The translations under genes were made by a program, and so were the position numbers. A model generated the notes under the pieces. That model worked only from the letters and a program-made list of their open reading frames with translations, had not been told where the DNA came from and searched no databases. Shown piece after piece: positions 7,999 to 16,750 of a stretch of 64,000 bases of DNA. The stretch lies in the NCBI RefSeq assembly GCF_900101045.1, contig NZ_FNFN01000002.1:124001-188000 (forward strand), written 5' to 3'. How positions within the stretch are numbered: the first letter of the stretch is position 1; each line of letters opens with the position of its first letter. This DNA is from Nocardioides sp. YR527. GTDB taxonomy: Bacteria; Actinomycetota; Actinomycetes; Propionibacteriales; Nocardioidaceae.

Positions 7999-9282
7999 AT
8001 GACCTCAGATCCCCGTCCCCTCGCCGAGCTCTCGCGCGAGGAACTCGAAGCGTTCGCAACGGAGCAGCGCACGGCGTACGACAACTTGGTGGCCAAGGGC
8101 CTGAAGCTGGACCTGACCCGGGGCAAGCCCTCCGCGGACCAGCTCAACCTCTCCGACGGCCTGCTCCATCTCCCCAAGTCGACGACGGCCCCGGACGGCA
8201 CCGACACCCGCAACTACGGCGGCCTGGCGGGCGGCATCGAGATCCGTGAGATCTACGCCGAGCTCCTCGGCCTGGAGACCGCCCAGCTCATCGCCGGCGG
8301 CAACTCGAGCCTCACGATGATGCGCGACACGCTGATGTACCTGTGGCTTCACGGTGGCGTCGACAGCGAGCGGCCGTGGGGTCGGGAGGAGACGGTCAGG
8401 TTCGTCTGCCCGGTGCCGGGCTACGACCGTCACTTCACGCTCCTGGAGTGGTTCGGGATCGAGATGGTGACCGTGCCGATGCACACCGACGGGCCCGACG
8501 CCGACGCCGTCGCCGCTCTCGTCAAGGACGACCCGACGATCAAGGGCATGTGGCTGGTCCCGACCTACGCCAACCCGACCGGTGACACCACCTCGCAGGA
8601 GATCGCCGAGCGGCTCACCTCGATGCCGACCGCGGCCCCCGACTTCAAGATCTTCTGGGACAACGCCTACGCGCTGCACCACCTGACCCCGGCCGAGACC
8701 AAGACCGCCGACGTCGTCTCGCTGGCCAACGCTGCCGGCAACCCGCACCGTCCGCTGGTCTTCGCCTCGACCTCCAAGGTCACCTACGCGGGCGCCGGGG
8801 TCGGCTTCTTCGGCGGTTCGAAGGAGAACGTCGCCTGGTGGCTCGACCACCTGAGCAACGGCGCCATCGGCCCGGACAAGGTCAACCACCTGCGGCACGC
8901 GGAGTTCTTCGGCTCGGCCGCCGGCGTACGCGAGCACATGGCCAAGCACCGCGAGCTGCTCGCGCCGCGGTTCGCGGCCGTCGAGGACGCGCTCACCGAC
9001 GAGCTAGGCTCGCTCGGCGTGGCCACCTGGACCAAGCCCGCCGGTGGCTACTTCGTCAGCCTCGACGTGCTCCCCGGCACCGCGACCAAGGTGATCGAGC
9101 TGGCCAAGGGTGCCGGTGTCGCCCTGACCCCGGCCGGTTCGGCCTTCCCCGGGAAGCACGACCCGGAGGACACCAACATCCGTCTGGCCCCCTCCTTCCC
9201 GCCGTTGGAGCAGGTCAGCGGGGCCATGGAGGTCGTCACGGTGTGCGTGAAGCTCGCCGCTGCGGAGAAGCTGCTCGCGTGA
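7999..9282 (+). CDS. PLP-dependent aminotransferase (MocR-type aspartate aminotransferase-like)
   Basis: 427 residues, fold type I. The N-terminus SREELEAFATEQRTAYDNL and DLTRGKPSADQLNLS are characteristic of the aspartate-aminotransferase-like group related to MocR C-domains. The Schiff-base lysine is Lys260 in ASTSKVTYAGAG; NPTGD and DNAYALHHL lie in the expected cofactor-binding order. It probably transfers an amino group between aspartate/glutamate and a 2-oxo acid, in the cytosol. TAGGAT sits seven bases before the ATG, so the transcript may be leaderless. It overlaps the next gene by GTGA. Confidence 0.85.
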   Translation: MTSDPRPLAELSREELEAFATEQRTAYDNLVAKGLKLDLTRGKPSADQLNLSDGLLHLPKSTTAPDGTDTRNYGGLAGGIEIREIYAELLGLETAQLIAGGNSSLTMMRDTLMYLWLHGGVDSERPWGREETVRFVCPVPGYDRHFTLLEWFGIEMVTVPMHTDGPDADAVAALVKDDPTIKGMWLVPTYANPTGDTTSQEIAERLTSMPTAAPDFKIFWDNAYALHHLTPAETKTADVVSLANAAGNPHRPLVFASTSKVTYAGAGVGFFGGSKENVAWWLDHLSNGAIGPDKVNHLRHAEFFGSAAGVREHMAKHRELLAPRFAAVEDALTDELGSLGVATWTKPAGGYFVSLDVLPGTATKVIELAKGAGVALTPAGSAFPGKHDPEDTNIRLAPSFPPLEQVSGAMEVVTVCVKLAAAEKLLA

Positions 9283-10325
9283 TCGAGCGACGCGACCTAC
9301 GTACGCTGCCGAAGGCGCATCTGCACCTGCACTTCACGGGTGCGATGCGCCACCAGACCCTGCTCGAGCTGGCCGCTCGCGACGGGATCCGGCTGCCCGA
9401 ACAGCTGGTCGCCGACTGGCCTCCGACGCTGAGCGCGGCCGACGAGAAGGGCTGGTTCCGGTTCCAGCGGCTCTACGACGTGGCGCGCTCGGTGCTGCGC
9501 ACCGAGGCGGACATCCGGCGACTGGTCATGGAGGTCGCCGAGGACGACGTGCGCGACGGCGGCAGGTGGCTCGAGATCCAGGTCGACCCGTCGGGCTATG
9601 GGGCGAAGTTCGGCGGGATCACCGCCTTCACGGATCTGGTCCTGGACGCCGTCGGCGACGCCGAGCGGGCGACCGGGCTCGGGATCGCGGTGATCATCGC
9701 CTCCAACCGCACCCGGCACCCGATGGACGCGCGCACGCTGGCGCGCCTGGCCGGGCAGTACGTCGACCAGGGTGTGGTCGGCTTCGGGCTCTCCAACGAC
9801 GAGCGGCGCGGGCGGACCGAGGAGTTCGACCATGCCTTCCAGATCGCGGAGCGCGCCGGTCTGCGGCTGATGCCGCACGGCGGCGAGCTGCGCGGTCCCG
9901 AGCACATCCGCACCGTGCTGCGGTCGTTGCACGCGACCCGGCTGGGTCATGGCGTACGTGCTGCCGAGGATCCGGCGCTGCTCGACGAGATCGTGCGCGC
10001 GGGCGTCGCGCTGGAGGTCTGTCCGACCTCCAACGTGTCGCTCGGCGTCTACTCCGACCTGACCTCGGTGCCGCTGCCGCAGCTGCTCGACGCGGGCGCG
10101 ACGGTGGCGCTGGGGGCCGATGACCCGCTGCTGTTCGGGTCCCGGCTGGCGGCGCAGTACGCCACCATGCGGGCTGCTCACGAGCTGTCCGACGAGACCC
10201 TCGCCGACCTGGCGCGGATGTCGATCACCGCCTCGACCGCGCCCGACTCGACCAAGAAGGGTCTGCTCGCCGAGATCGACGACTGGATCGACACGCCCTC
10301 CCAGCACACGGATCAGCCGAGTTAA
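9279..10325 (+). CDS. Adenosine deaminase-family amidohydrolase
   Basis: 348 residues; the GTG start overlaps the aminotransferase stop (GTGA), so the two are co-translated. Metal-binding His16 and His18 lie in LPKAHLHLHFTGAM, the active-site PHGGEL corresponds to HAGE, LGHGVRA carries the next histidine, CPTSNVSLG precedes the final strand, and ADDPLLFG gives the two aspartates. Known enzymes deaminate adenosine to inosine. In canonical enzymes the HxHLDGA motif has an Asp that touches the ribose 5'-OH; here the position is Thr (HFTGA), so the substrate may be a modified purine nucleoside such as aminodeoxyfutalosine. Confidence 0.85.
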   Translation: MIERRDLRTLPKAHLHLHFTGAMRHQTLLELAARDGIRLPEQLVADWPPTLSAADEKGWFRFQRLYDVARSVLRTEADIRRLVMEVAEDDVRDGGRWLEIQVDPSGYGAKFGGITAFTDLVLDAVGDAERATGLGIAVIIASNRTRHPMDARTLARLAGQYVDQGVVGFGLSNDERRGRTEEFDHAFQIAERAGLRLMPHGGELRGPEHIRTVLRSLHATRLGHGVRAAEDPALLDEIVRAGVALEVCPTSNVSLGVYSDLTSVPLPQLLDAGATVALGADDPLLFGSRLAAQYATMRAAHELSDETLADLARMSITASTAPDSTKKGLLAEIDDWIDTPSQHTDQPS

Positions 10326-10331
10326 GACACA

Positions 10332-11009
10332 ATGTCGGCCATGACGAACCCGTCCGACGATCAGCCCGATCCCAACCAGCCGGCCGACGCCGCCACGCCG
10401 CCTCCGCCGACCCCGTCCGAGCCGGCCGAGCCGACCAACCCCGACGTGACCCAGGTGGCGACTCCGCCTGCGTCCACGCCGCCTGCGCCGACCCAGCCGA
10501 TGTACGGCCAGACCTATGGCGAGCAGCCGTCCAACCCCTACGGCGGCGCGACGTTCGACCAGAAGCCGCCGGTCCCGCCGGCTCCGACACCCTCCTACGG
10601 GACGCCTCCGCCGCCCTCCTACGGCGGTCAGCCGGGATACGGCCAGGCTCCCTACGGTGCCCCGGCCGCGTACGCAGGTGCGGGCGGTGCCCCGGACTCC
10701 GGTGCGACCACGGCGATGGTGCTGGGCATCATCGGACTCGTCGGTGGGTTCCTGTGCACCATCGGCTTCATCATGTCGCCGGTCGCCATGTTCCTCGGCC
10801 TGGCGGCGAAGAAGCGGATCGACGCGTCGGCAGGCGCGCTGACCGGTCGCGGCAACGCTCAGGCGGGCTTCATCCTCGGCATCATCGGCACCGTCTTCCT
10901 GGCCCTGATCATCATCCTGATCGTCGTCCTCGTCATCATCGGGATCAGCGGCGGGTTCGACGACTCGGGCTACGACAGCGGCTACGAGCCGTACGACAGC
11001 GAGTTCTGA
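10332..11009 (+). CDS. DUF4190 membrane protein with Pro/Gly-rich N-terminus
   Basis: 225 residues of unknown function. Residues 1-115 are disordered and rich in Pro, Gly, Tyr, Ala and Thr. Two membrane helices follow (AMVLGIIGLVGGFLCTIGFI and AGFILGIIGTVFLALIIILI) flanking a cytoplasmic-type loop with GRGNAQ, the DUF4190 pattern. The C-terminus is acidic and Tyr-rich (DSGYDSGYEPYDSEF). An ATG three codons downstream (10341) is an alternative start. A shorter paralogue follows at once. Confidence 0.75.
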   Translation: MSAMTNPSDDQPDPNQPADAATPPPPTPSEPAEPTNPDVTQVATPPASTPPAPTQPMYGQTYGEQPSNPYGGATFDQKPPVPPAPTPSYGTPPPPSYGGQPGYGQAPYGAPAAYAGAGGAPDSGATTAMVLGIIGLVGGFLCTIGFIMSPVAMFLGLAAKKRIDASAGALTGRGNAQAGFILGIIGTVFLALIIILIVVLVIIGISGGFDDSGYDSGYEPYDSEF

Positions 11010-11012
11010 GAG

Positions 11013-11417
11013 ATGACGAGCACGCCGCCACCCGGCTATCAGCCCGCCCCCGCGCCCTACGGGTACCCCCAGCCACCTCCGCATCCCGAGGCCAACTCGG
11101 CGATGGTCCTCGGGATCGTCGGGCTGTGCCTGTCGGTCATGTGCGGCGGGATCGGCGTCTTCGTCGCACCGTTCGGATGGGTCAAGGGCAAGCGAGTGAT
11201 GGCCGAGATCGACGCCAACCCGGCTGCCTACGGCGGGCGTGGCAACGCCCAGGCCGGTTTCATCACCGGCCTGATCGGGACGATCTTCGGGGCGCTCTAC
11301 ATGCTCTTCTGGATCGCCTACATCGTCTTCATCATCGTGATGATCGTCGTCGCCTCCAACGAGACCGACACGACGACGTTCGACAGCATCAACGCGATGC
11401 TGAGCAGCCGAATCTGA
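11013..11417 (+). CDS. DUF4190 membrane protein, short paralogue
   Basis: 134 residues. A short Pro/Tyr-rich N-terminus is followed by helix AMVLGIVGLCLSVMCGGIGV, the loop GRGNAQAGFITG shared with the upstream protein, and a second helix. Together the two genes look like a tandem duplication with a shortened disordered region. It starts three bases after the upstream stop and ends three bases before the rlmC-like gene, so all are probably in one transcript. Function unknown. Confidence 0.75.
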   Translation: MTSTPPPGYQPAPAPYGYPQPPPHPEANSAMVLGIVGLCLSVMCGGIGVFVAPFGWVKGKRVMAEIDANPAAYGGRGNAQAGFITGLIGTIFGALYMLFWIAYIVFIIVMIVVASNETDTTTFDSINAMLSSRI

Positions 11418-11420
11418 CGG

Positions 11421-12533
11421 ATGGACTGCGGCTACTTCACCTCCGGCGCCTGCCGCTCCTGCCGCTGGCTGGAGATGGCGTACGCCGACCAGCTCGCCCA
11501 GAAGCAGCGGCGGGTCGCGGAGGCGCTCGGCGACGTACGTTGGGAGGAACCGGTCTCCAGCCCGGAGGCCGGTTTCCGCAACAAGGCCAAGATGGTCGTC
11601 GCCGGCTCGGTGGAGGCGCCGACGCTGGGGATCCTGTCGCACGACGGTCTCGGGGTGGACCTCCTCGCGTGCGGGCTGCACACCCCGGGGCTGCAGGCCG
11701 CGCTGCCGGTCCTGTCCCGGTTCGTCACGACCGCGCGGCTGACCCCCTACTCGGTGCCGGAGCGACGCGGCGAGCTCAAGCACGTGATCGTCACCGAGGC
11801 GCCTGACGGGGAGCTGATGGTGCGCTGGGTGCTGCGGTCGACCGAGGCGCTGTCGCGGCTGCGCAAGCACCTTCCGGCCCTGCTGGACGCGCTTCCGATC
11901 GGCGTCGCCTCGGTGAACGTCCAGCCGGAGCACAAGGCCGTCATCGAGGGCCCGGAGGAGATCTTCCTGACCGCCCGTGAGGCGCTCACGATGGAGGTCA
12001 ACGGGATCGGCCTGCGGCTGCGTCCGCACTCGTTCTTCCAGACCAACACCGATGTCGCGGCCGCGCTCTACCGCCATGCCCGTGACCTGGTCGCCTCGGT
12101 GTCACCGGGCTCGGTGTGGGACCTCTACTGCGGCGTCGGCGGCTTCGGGCTGCACGTGGCCGCGCCCGGTCGGGAGGTGCTCGGCGTCGAGTCCAGCGAG
12201 CAGGCCATCGAGGCCGCCGCCTCGACCGCCGCCGAGCTCGGACTGCCGGGCACCAGCTGGGTGGCCGGGGATGCGACCGCGTACGCCCTCTCGGCCGCTG
12301 CCGCGCCCGAGCTGGTCATCGTCAACCCGCCGCGGCGCGGCATCGGCTCCGCGCTCGCGGGGTGGCTGGAGCGGTCGGGGGTCGAGCACCTCGTCTACTC
12401 CTCGTGCAACGTCGACACCCTCGCCCGCGATCTGCGCGACATGCCCTCGCTCCGCCCCGTCTCGGCGAGACTGCTCGACATGTTCCCCAACACCGACCAC
12501 CACGAGGTCCTGGTGCTCCTGAAGCGAGCCTGA
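11421..12533 (+). CDS. rlmC: 23S rRNA (uracil-C5)-methyltransferase, RlmC-like
   Basis: 370 residues, SAM-dependent RNA m5U methyltransferase. The N-terminal MDCGYFTSGACRSCRWLE supplies three cysteines of an iron-sulfur cluster as in RlmC; there is no TRAM domain. FFQTNTDVA precedes the SAM motif VWDLYCGVGGFG. The catalytic region is INPPRRG-like (IVNPPRRGIG) and YSSCNVDTLARDL with the nucleophilic Cys, and the C-terminus is DMFPNTDHHEVLVLLKR. The E. coli relative modifies U747 of 23S rRNA; the exact target here is inferred. Confidence 0.85.
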   Translation: MDCGYFTSGACRSCRWLEMAYADQLAQKQRRVAEALGDVRWEEPVSSPEAGFRNKAKMVVAGSVEAPTLGILSHDGLGVDLLACGLHTPGLQAALPVLSRFVTTARLTPYSVPERRGELKHVIVTEAPDGELMVRWVLRSTEALSRLRKHLPALLDALPIGVASVNVQPEHKAVIEGPEEIFLTAREALTMEVNGIGLRLRPHSFFQTNTDVAAALYRHARDLVASVSPGSVWDLYCGVGGFGLHVAAPGREVLGVESSEQAIEAAASTAAELGLPGTSWVAGDATAYALSAAAAPELVIVNPPRRGIGSALAGWLERSGVEHLVYSSCNVDTLARDLRDMPSLRPVSARLLDMFPNTDHHEVLVLLKRA

Positions 12534-12535
12534 CG

Positions 12536-12603
12536 CCGAGTCGGCTCAAACTGACCCAGAATCCCGCCGAGTCGGCTCGTTCTAACGAGCCGACTCGGCG
12601 GTG
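12536..12603. repeat. Intergenic repeat A, copy 1 (convergent-gene palindrome)
   Basis: Unit with GCCGAGTCGGC, a TGACnnnnAATC spacer and a perfect 18-bp-arm palindrome (12564-12581 with 12584-12601, core GAGTCGGCTCGTT). It separates convergent genes and can act as a bidirectional terminator. Copies at 61636-61697 and 62011-62080 share arms and spacer. Confidence 0.8.
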
Positions 12604-12610
12604 GGTTCGG

Positions 12611-12976
12611 TCAGGACGCGCCGAGTCGGCGGGATCTGCGGAGGGTGAGGGCTCCCAGGGCCAGGGCGGCGAGGCCGAGGACGATCGCCATGCCGCCGCC
12701 GACCACGCCGTTGCCGGTGCCGGGTCCACCGTCGGCCACGATCAGGTTGACGACGCCGACGACCAGGGCGATCGTGCCGCAGCCGAGGGCCACGACGGCG
12801 CCGTTGCGGCCACGGTTGCCGACGCCGCGTACGGCACGAGCCAGCGCCGCTGCGCCGGCCACGGCTCCGGCCAGACCGACGAACGCGGCGAGCGTCGCCC
12901 ACAGCCGGGCGGTGGTCAGCGTGTAGGCGCCGACGTCAGGGTCGGCAGCACTGATGAGCACGTCGTTCAGGGACAT
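12611..12976 (-). CDS. Small three-helix membrane protein, unknown function
   Basis: 121 residues. Three hydrophobic helices can be seen (LWATLAAFVGLAGAVAGAAA, NGAVVALGCGTIALVVGVVN, VGGGMAIVLGLAALALGALT) with a short Arg-rich tail, resembling a family common in streptomycetes that I tentatively associate with DUF6223. The start ATG 12974-12976 has AAGGAG eight bases upstream. It is divergent from the two-component system that begins at 13146 and could be its target. Confidence 0.7.
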   Translation of the reverse strand: MSLNDVLISAADPDVGAYTLTTARLWATLAAFVGLAGAVAGAAALARAVRGVGNRGRNGAVVALGCGTIALVVGVVNLIVADGGPGTGNGVVGGGMAIVLGLAALALGALTLRRSRRLGAS

Positions 12977-13145
12977 GAGGACTCCTTCGTCGAGTTCGAT
13001 CGGATGACTCGATCGTCCCGTCGGCGGGCGCGGGAGTCGTCCTGCCTGCGCGGACTCTTCGGCGCCGTCGCTACTGCGTACGTGGTAGCCGGAAGTGCTG
13101 CGTGAGACGGACTCGCGGGCGGCACCGCGGGCATATCCTGCTCGC

Positions 13146-14255
13146 ATGGCCAGGCGGCGGATCACGGTCGGGGACTGGGTCATCGCCGCTGGTGTGGCCG
13201 TGGCCCAGCTGGCTGCTGCGCTCAGCGGCGGCCGACCCGACTCCGGCGACGAGCTTCTCGGCTACGCCGCGCTGGTCGCGAGCGGCCTGGTGCTGGTCCT
13301 CCGGCGCCGCGCGCCGGTCGCCGTGCTGGTCGCCAGCGGCGCCTGCGGGCTGGCCTTCCAGGCACTCGGGCTCGACTTCGCGGTGATCGCGTTCGTGGTC
13401 GCGGTCTACGCAGCCGTGCGGGAGGGACACCGGCTGGTCACCGTGATCGCCGCGGTGGTGATGCAGAGCGGGCTGTTCCTGGTCGCCTACCTCTCCACGG
13501 GCGAACTCGGCGCGGCCTCCGAGCAGGCTCGCGGAGCCCTGGAGATCGCCTGGCTGATCGCGGCAGGCGCCGCCGGCGAGGCGCTCAGGCAGGCCGAGCG
13601 GCGGGCCGACGAGGCCGAGCGCACCCGGGAGGCCGCGGCCCAGCGCCGGGCCGACGACGAGCGCCTCCACATCGCCCGCGAGCTGCACGACTCCCTCACC
13701 CACCAGATCTCGGTCATCAAGGTCCAGTCCGAGGCCGCGGTCCATGTGGCCCGGCGGCGTGGCGAGGAGGTTCCCGAGTCGCTGCTGGCGATCCGGGAGG
13801 CCGGGCGCGAGGCAGCCCGGGAGCTGCGGGCCACACTGACGGCGCTGCGTGACGACGATCCGCACCCACCGCGAGGGCTCGAGGACGTACGCGACCTGGT
13901 GGGATCCGCCGGGTCCGCCGGGCTGGACGTCACCCTGACCGTCGATGGGGAGCCCGGCTCGGTACCGGTCGCGGTGGGCCGGACCGCCTACCGGATCGTC
14001 CAGGAGGCGTTGACCAACGTGACCCGCCACGCGGCGGCGACCTCCGCGTCGGTCCACATCGACCATCGGCCGGACTCGCTCGGGATCCGGGTCGAGGACA
14101 ACGGCACCGGTGCGCCGGCCACGACCGTGCCCGGCATCGGGCTGCTCGGGATGCGGGAGCGGGTCTCCGCCCTCGGAGGTCAGTTGCGGGCGCAGCCTCG
14201 CGAGGAGGGCGGGTTCATGGTCGAGGCGCGACTGCCGGTGGAGCGTACGTCGTGA
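13146..14255 (+). CDS. Two-component sensor histidine kinase (NarL/DesK-like, HisKA_3)
   Basis: 369 residues. About four to five N-terminal membrane helices (residues 10-150) form the sensor; a basic coiled-coil segment rich in Glu, Arg and Ala follows. The dimerisation/phosphoacceptor motif RELHDSLTHQIS places His181, and the ATPase domain shows DNGTGAP and GLLGMRERV. TATCCT lies seven bases before the ATG, suggesting a leaderless mRNA. Its GTGA overlap with the response regulator at 14252 shows a cognate pair. The signal is unknown. Confidence 0.9.
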   Translation: MARRRITVGDWVIAAGVAVAQLAAALSGGRPDSGDELLGYAALVASGLVLVLRRRAPVAVLVASGACGLAFQALGLDFAVIAFVVAVYAAVREGHRLVTVIAAVVMQSGLFLVAYLSTGELGAASEQARGALEIAWLIAAGAAGEALRQAERRADEAERTREAAAQRRADDERLHIARELHDSLTHQISVIKVQSEAAVHVARRRGEEVPESLLAIREAGREAARELRATLTALRDDDPHPPRGLEDVRDLVGSAGSAGLDVTLTVDGEPGSVPVAVGRTAYRIVQEALTNVTRHAAATSASVHIDHRPDSLGIRVEDNGTGAPATTVPGIGLLGMRERVSALGGQLRAQPREEGGFMVEARLPVERTS

Positions 14256-14923
14256 TCCGGGTGCTCCTGGTCGACGACCAGCCACTCATCCGCAGCGGTT
14301 TCCGGGCCCTTCTCGACATCGAGGAGGACATCGAGGTGGTCGCCGAGGCCGCCGACGGCGTCGAGGCGGTGACGCTCGCCCGCGAGCACCTGCCGGATGT
14401 GGCGATGGTCGACATCCGGATGCCGGTGGCCGACGGTCTCGAGGCGACGCGCCGGATCGCGGCCGACCCGGCGCTGGGTGACGTACACGTGGTGATCCTG
14501 ACCAACTACGGCATGGACGAGTACGTCCTCGAAGCCTTGCGCGCCGGCGCTGCCGGCTTCCTCGTCAAGGACGTCCAGCCGGAGGACTTCGTGCACGCGG
14601 TGCGGGTCGCCGCACGAGGCGATGCTCTGCTGGCACCGTCGGTCACCCGTGCGCTGATCGACCACTACGTCAGCCAGCCCACCCCTGCCGAGGCTCCCCT
14701 CGGGCTCGCCGAGCTCACCAACCGGGAGCGCGAGGCGGTCGCCCTGGTCGCCCGGGGCATGACCAACGACCAGGTCGCCGAGGCCATGGTGATCAGCGTG
14801 CTGACCGCCAAGACCCACGTCAACCGGGCGATGACCAAGCTGCACGCGCGCGACCGCGCCCAGCTCGTGGTACTCGCCTACGAGTCCGGGTTGGTCGCTC
14901 CTAGAACTCCACGCCGAGCATGA
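14252..14923 (+). CDS. LuxR/NarL-family response regulator
   Basis: 223 residues. Receiver domain with acidic pocket DD (8-9), phospho-acceptor Asp54 in VDIRMP, Thr of ILTNYG and the conserved Lys in VKDVQ. C-terminal LuxR-type helix-turn-helix LTNREREAVALVARGMTNDQ with the recognition helix near VISVLTAKTHVNR. Partner of the kinase at 13146. Its last 23 bases overlap the 3' end of convergent murB. Confidence 0.92.
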   Translation: MIRVLLVDDQPLIRSGFRALLDIEEDIEVVAEAADGVEAVTLAREHLPDVAMVDIRMPVADGLEATRRIAADPALGDVHVVILTNYGMDEYVLEALRAGAAGFLVKDVQPEDFVHAVRVAARGDALLAPSVTRALIDHYVSQPTPAEAPLGLAELTNREREAVALVARGMTNDQVAEAMVISVLTAKTHVNRAMTKLHARDRAQLVVLAYESGLVAPRTPRRA

Positions 14924-15929
14924 CGGGCTCGTTGACGAGCACGATCCCGTACGCCGCCTCGACCCCATCGCGTACCTCTCTCGCCAGGGCGAGCAGGTCC
15001 TCGGTCGTGCCCTCGCCGCGGTTGGTGAGGGCGAGGGTGTGCTTCGTGGAGAGCGACACGCGGCCTGCCAGCGCCTGGGGCGCATGGCCCTTCTTGAACC
15101 CGGCGTGGTCGATGAGCCAGGCCGCGGAGGTCTTCACCGTGCCGTCGGGCTGCGGGTAGGCCGGAGCACCCTCGGGCACGTCCTCGGGGGCGACGACCGG
15201 GTTGGTGAAGAACGAGCCCGCCGACCAGGTGTCGTGGTCGGCCTCGTCGATAACCATGCCCTTGCTGCGGCGCAGGGACAGGACGGCCTCGCGGATCTGC
15301 TTGGACGGCACCCGGGTGCCCTGCTCGACGCCGAGGGCGCCGGCGAGCTGGGCGTACGCGATCGGGGAGCCGGTCTCACCGTCGGTTCCGAGCCGGAAGG
15401 TGACCTCGAGGACCACGTAGCGGCCGGGCACGGCCTTGAACCGCGACCAGCGGTAGCCGAACCCGCACTCCCCTGCGGTGAAGCTCCGCACCTCGCGAAG
15501 CTCGCGGTCGAGCACCTTGACCGAGGTGATGGTCTGGGAGACGTCCTGGCCGTACGCCCCGACGTTCTGGATCGGGGTCGCGCCCACGCTGCCGGGGATG
15601 CCGGAGAGCGCTTCGACACCGCTCCAGCCCTTGTCGACGGCGGTCGTCACGAAGTCGTCCCAGGTCTCGCCCGCAGCCACCGTGACACGTACGCCACCCT
15701 CGGCCGGCTCCGCCGCGACGCCCGTGGTCGCCAACTTGATGACGGTGCCCGGGAAGCCGGCGTCGGCGACGACCAGGTTGCTGCCGCCGCCGAGGACCAG
15801 AACGTCCTTCCCGGCCGCGTCGGCCGCGGTCACGGCCTCGATGATCTCCGTCTCGGTGGTCGCGGTGACGAACTCCGCCGCCGGGCCGCCGAGATGGAAG
15901 GTGGTGTGTTTCGCGAGAAGCTCAGACAC
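14901..15929 (-). CDS. murB: UDP-N-acetylenolpyruvoylglucosamine reductase
   Basis: 342 residues; the FAD-dependent enzyme that reduces enolpyruvyl-UDP-GlcNAc to UDP-MurNAc in peptidoglycan synthesis. N-terminal KHTTFHLGGPA and LGGGSNLVV are FAD-binding signatures. Catalytic-region motifs are FGYRWSRFK, SAGSFFTNPV (proton-donor Ser) and the C-terminal Glu region VNEPVMLGVEF. The GTG start at 15927-15929 overlaps the hadB stop by eight bases. Last gene of the hadA-hadB-murB run. Confidence 0.95.
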   Translation of the reverse strand: MSELLAKHTTFHLGGPAAEFVTATTETEIIEAVTAADAAGKDVLVLGGGSNLVVADAGFPGTVIKLATTGVAAEPAEGGVRVTVAAGETWDDFVTTAVDKGWSGVEALSGIPGSVGATPIQNVGAYGQDVSQTITSVKVLDRELREVRSFTAGECGFGYRWSRFKAVPGRYVVLEVTFRLGTDGETGSPIAYAQLAGALGVEQGTRVPSKQIREAVLSLRRSKGMVIDEADHDTWSAGSFFTNPVVAPEDVPEGAPAYPQPDGTVKTSAAWLIDHAGFKKGHAPQALAGRVSLSTKHTLALTNRGEGTTEDLLALAREVRDGVEAAYGIVLVNEPVMLGVEF

Positions 15930-16320
15930 GTACGGAGACCTTCGGCATGCCGAGGACCTTCTGGTCACCGGAGACGACGGTCAGGGCGATCGTCGCCAGC
16001 CCGTCCTCGACCGACTTCACGGTGCCGCTGACCGTCACCGAGGTGCCCTCGTCGTCATCGGGCACGAGGACCGGGTTGGTGAACTTGGCGCCGAAGTCGA
16101 CGACCTCGGCTCCGTCGGTCCATTCCGAGACCGCTCGGGCGACCAGCGCCATGGTGAACATTCCGTGGGCGATCACGCCGGGCAGGCCGACGGCGGTGGC
16201 GATCCGGTCGGACCAGTGGATCGGGTTGAAGTCGCCACTCGCGCCGGCATAGCGCACGAGCGACGCCCGGGTGACGGGGTAGGTCTTCGGGGCCAGCTCG
16301 GCGCCTGCTTCGAGCGTCAT
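15922..16320 (-). CDS. hadB: MaoC-like dehydratase, HadB-type
   Basis: 132 residues, single hot-dog fold. The hydratase motif GDFNPIHWSDRIATAVGLPGVIAHG contains the catalytic Asp and His. In mycobacteria HadB supplies the catalytic dyad of the (3R)-hydroxyacyl-ACP dehydratase of FAS-II. TGATG overlap with hadA upstream argues for a HadA-HadB heterodimer. A hadC gene is not present, in keeping with an organism that does not make mycolic acids. The physiological substrate is inferred. Confidence 0.85.
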   Translation of the reverse strand: MTLEAGAELAPKTYPVTRASLVRYAGASGDFNPIHWSDRIATAVGLPGVIAHGMFTMALVARAVSEWTDGAEVVDFGAKFTNPVLVPDDDEGTSVTVSGTVKSVEDGLATIALTVVSGDQKVLGMPKVSVRV

Positions 16321-16727
16321 CACGCGACCTCCGCCGCTCGGTGGACCAGGGTGGCCGAGGTGGTGCACACGACCGCCCCGGAGTCGTCGGTGATCTCCGA
16401 GACCGTACCGATGATGTCGTTGCCGCCGATCTGTCGCAGCGACGCGACGCTCAGGGTCGCGACCAGCACGTCCCCCGGCGCGATCGGCCGGGCGTAGGAG
16501 AACTTCTGCTCACCGTGCACGATCCGCGACAGCTCGACCTGGACGTCGTCCAGGAAGGCGTTCATCGCGTCGAAGGCGAGCACGATCGGGAACGTCGCGG
16601 GAACCGGGTCCCCGCTCTCCCAGCTCACGCCGGTGGCGGCAGCGAACTCCCGCACCTTCTCGTCGGTGACCCGATAGGGCCTGGTCGGAGGAAACGCGCG
16701 CCCTACGAGCGACCCATCAACTGCCAT
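16320..16727 (-). CDS. hadA: MaoC-family dehydratase N-terminal-type subunit, HadA-type
   Basis: 135 residues with the FAS1-like dehydratase domain (VGRAFPPTRPYRVTDEKVREFAAATG, EQKFSYARPIAPGDVL). It lacks the catalytic DxNPxH motif, as expected for the substrate-binding HadA partner. Start ATG 16725-16727. The order rpmG-hadA-hadB is the same as in Mycobacterium, where hadC, tRNA-Trp, secE and nusG follow; here the other half of that block lies about 7 kb away. Confidence 0.82.
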   Translation of the reverse strand: MAVDGSLVGRAFPPTRPYRVTDEKVREFAAATGVSWESGDPVPATFPIVLAFDAMNAFLDDVQVELSRIVHGEQKFSYARPIAPGDVLVATLSVASLRQIGGNDIIGTVSEITDDSGAVVCTTSATLVHRAAEVA

Positions 16728-16750
16728 GCGTCCAACTCTAGTGGCCCGCC

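Noticed and set aside
9297..12077. A 926-codon minus-strand frame
   Set aside because: Antisense to the deaminase, DUF4190 and rlmC genes, with no recognisable domain and repetitive Arg/Asp/Gly composition.
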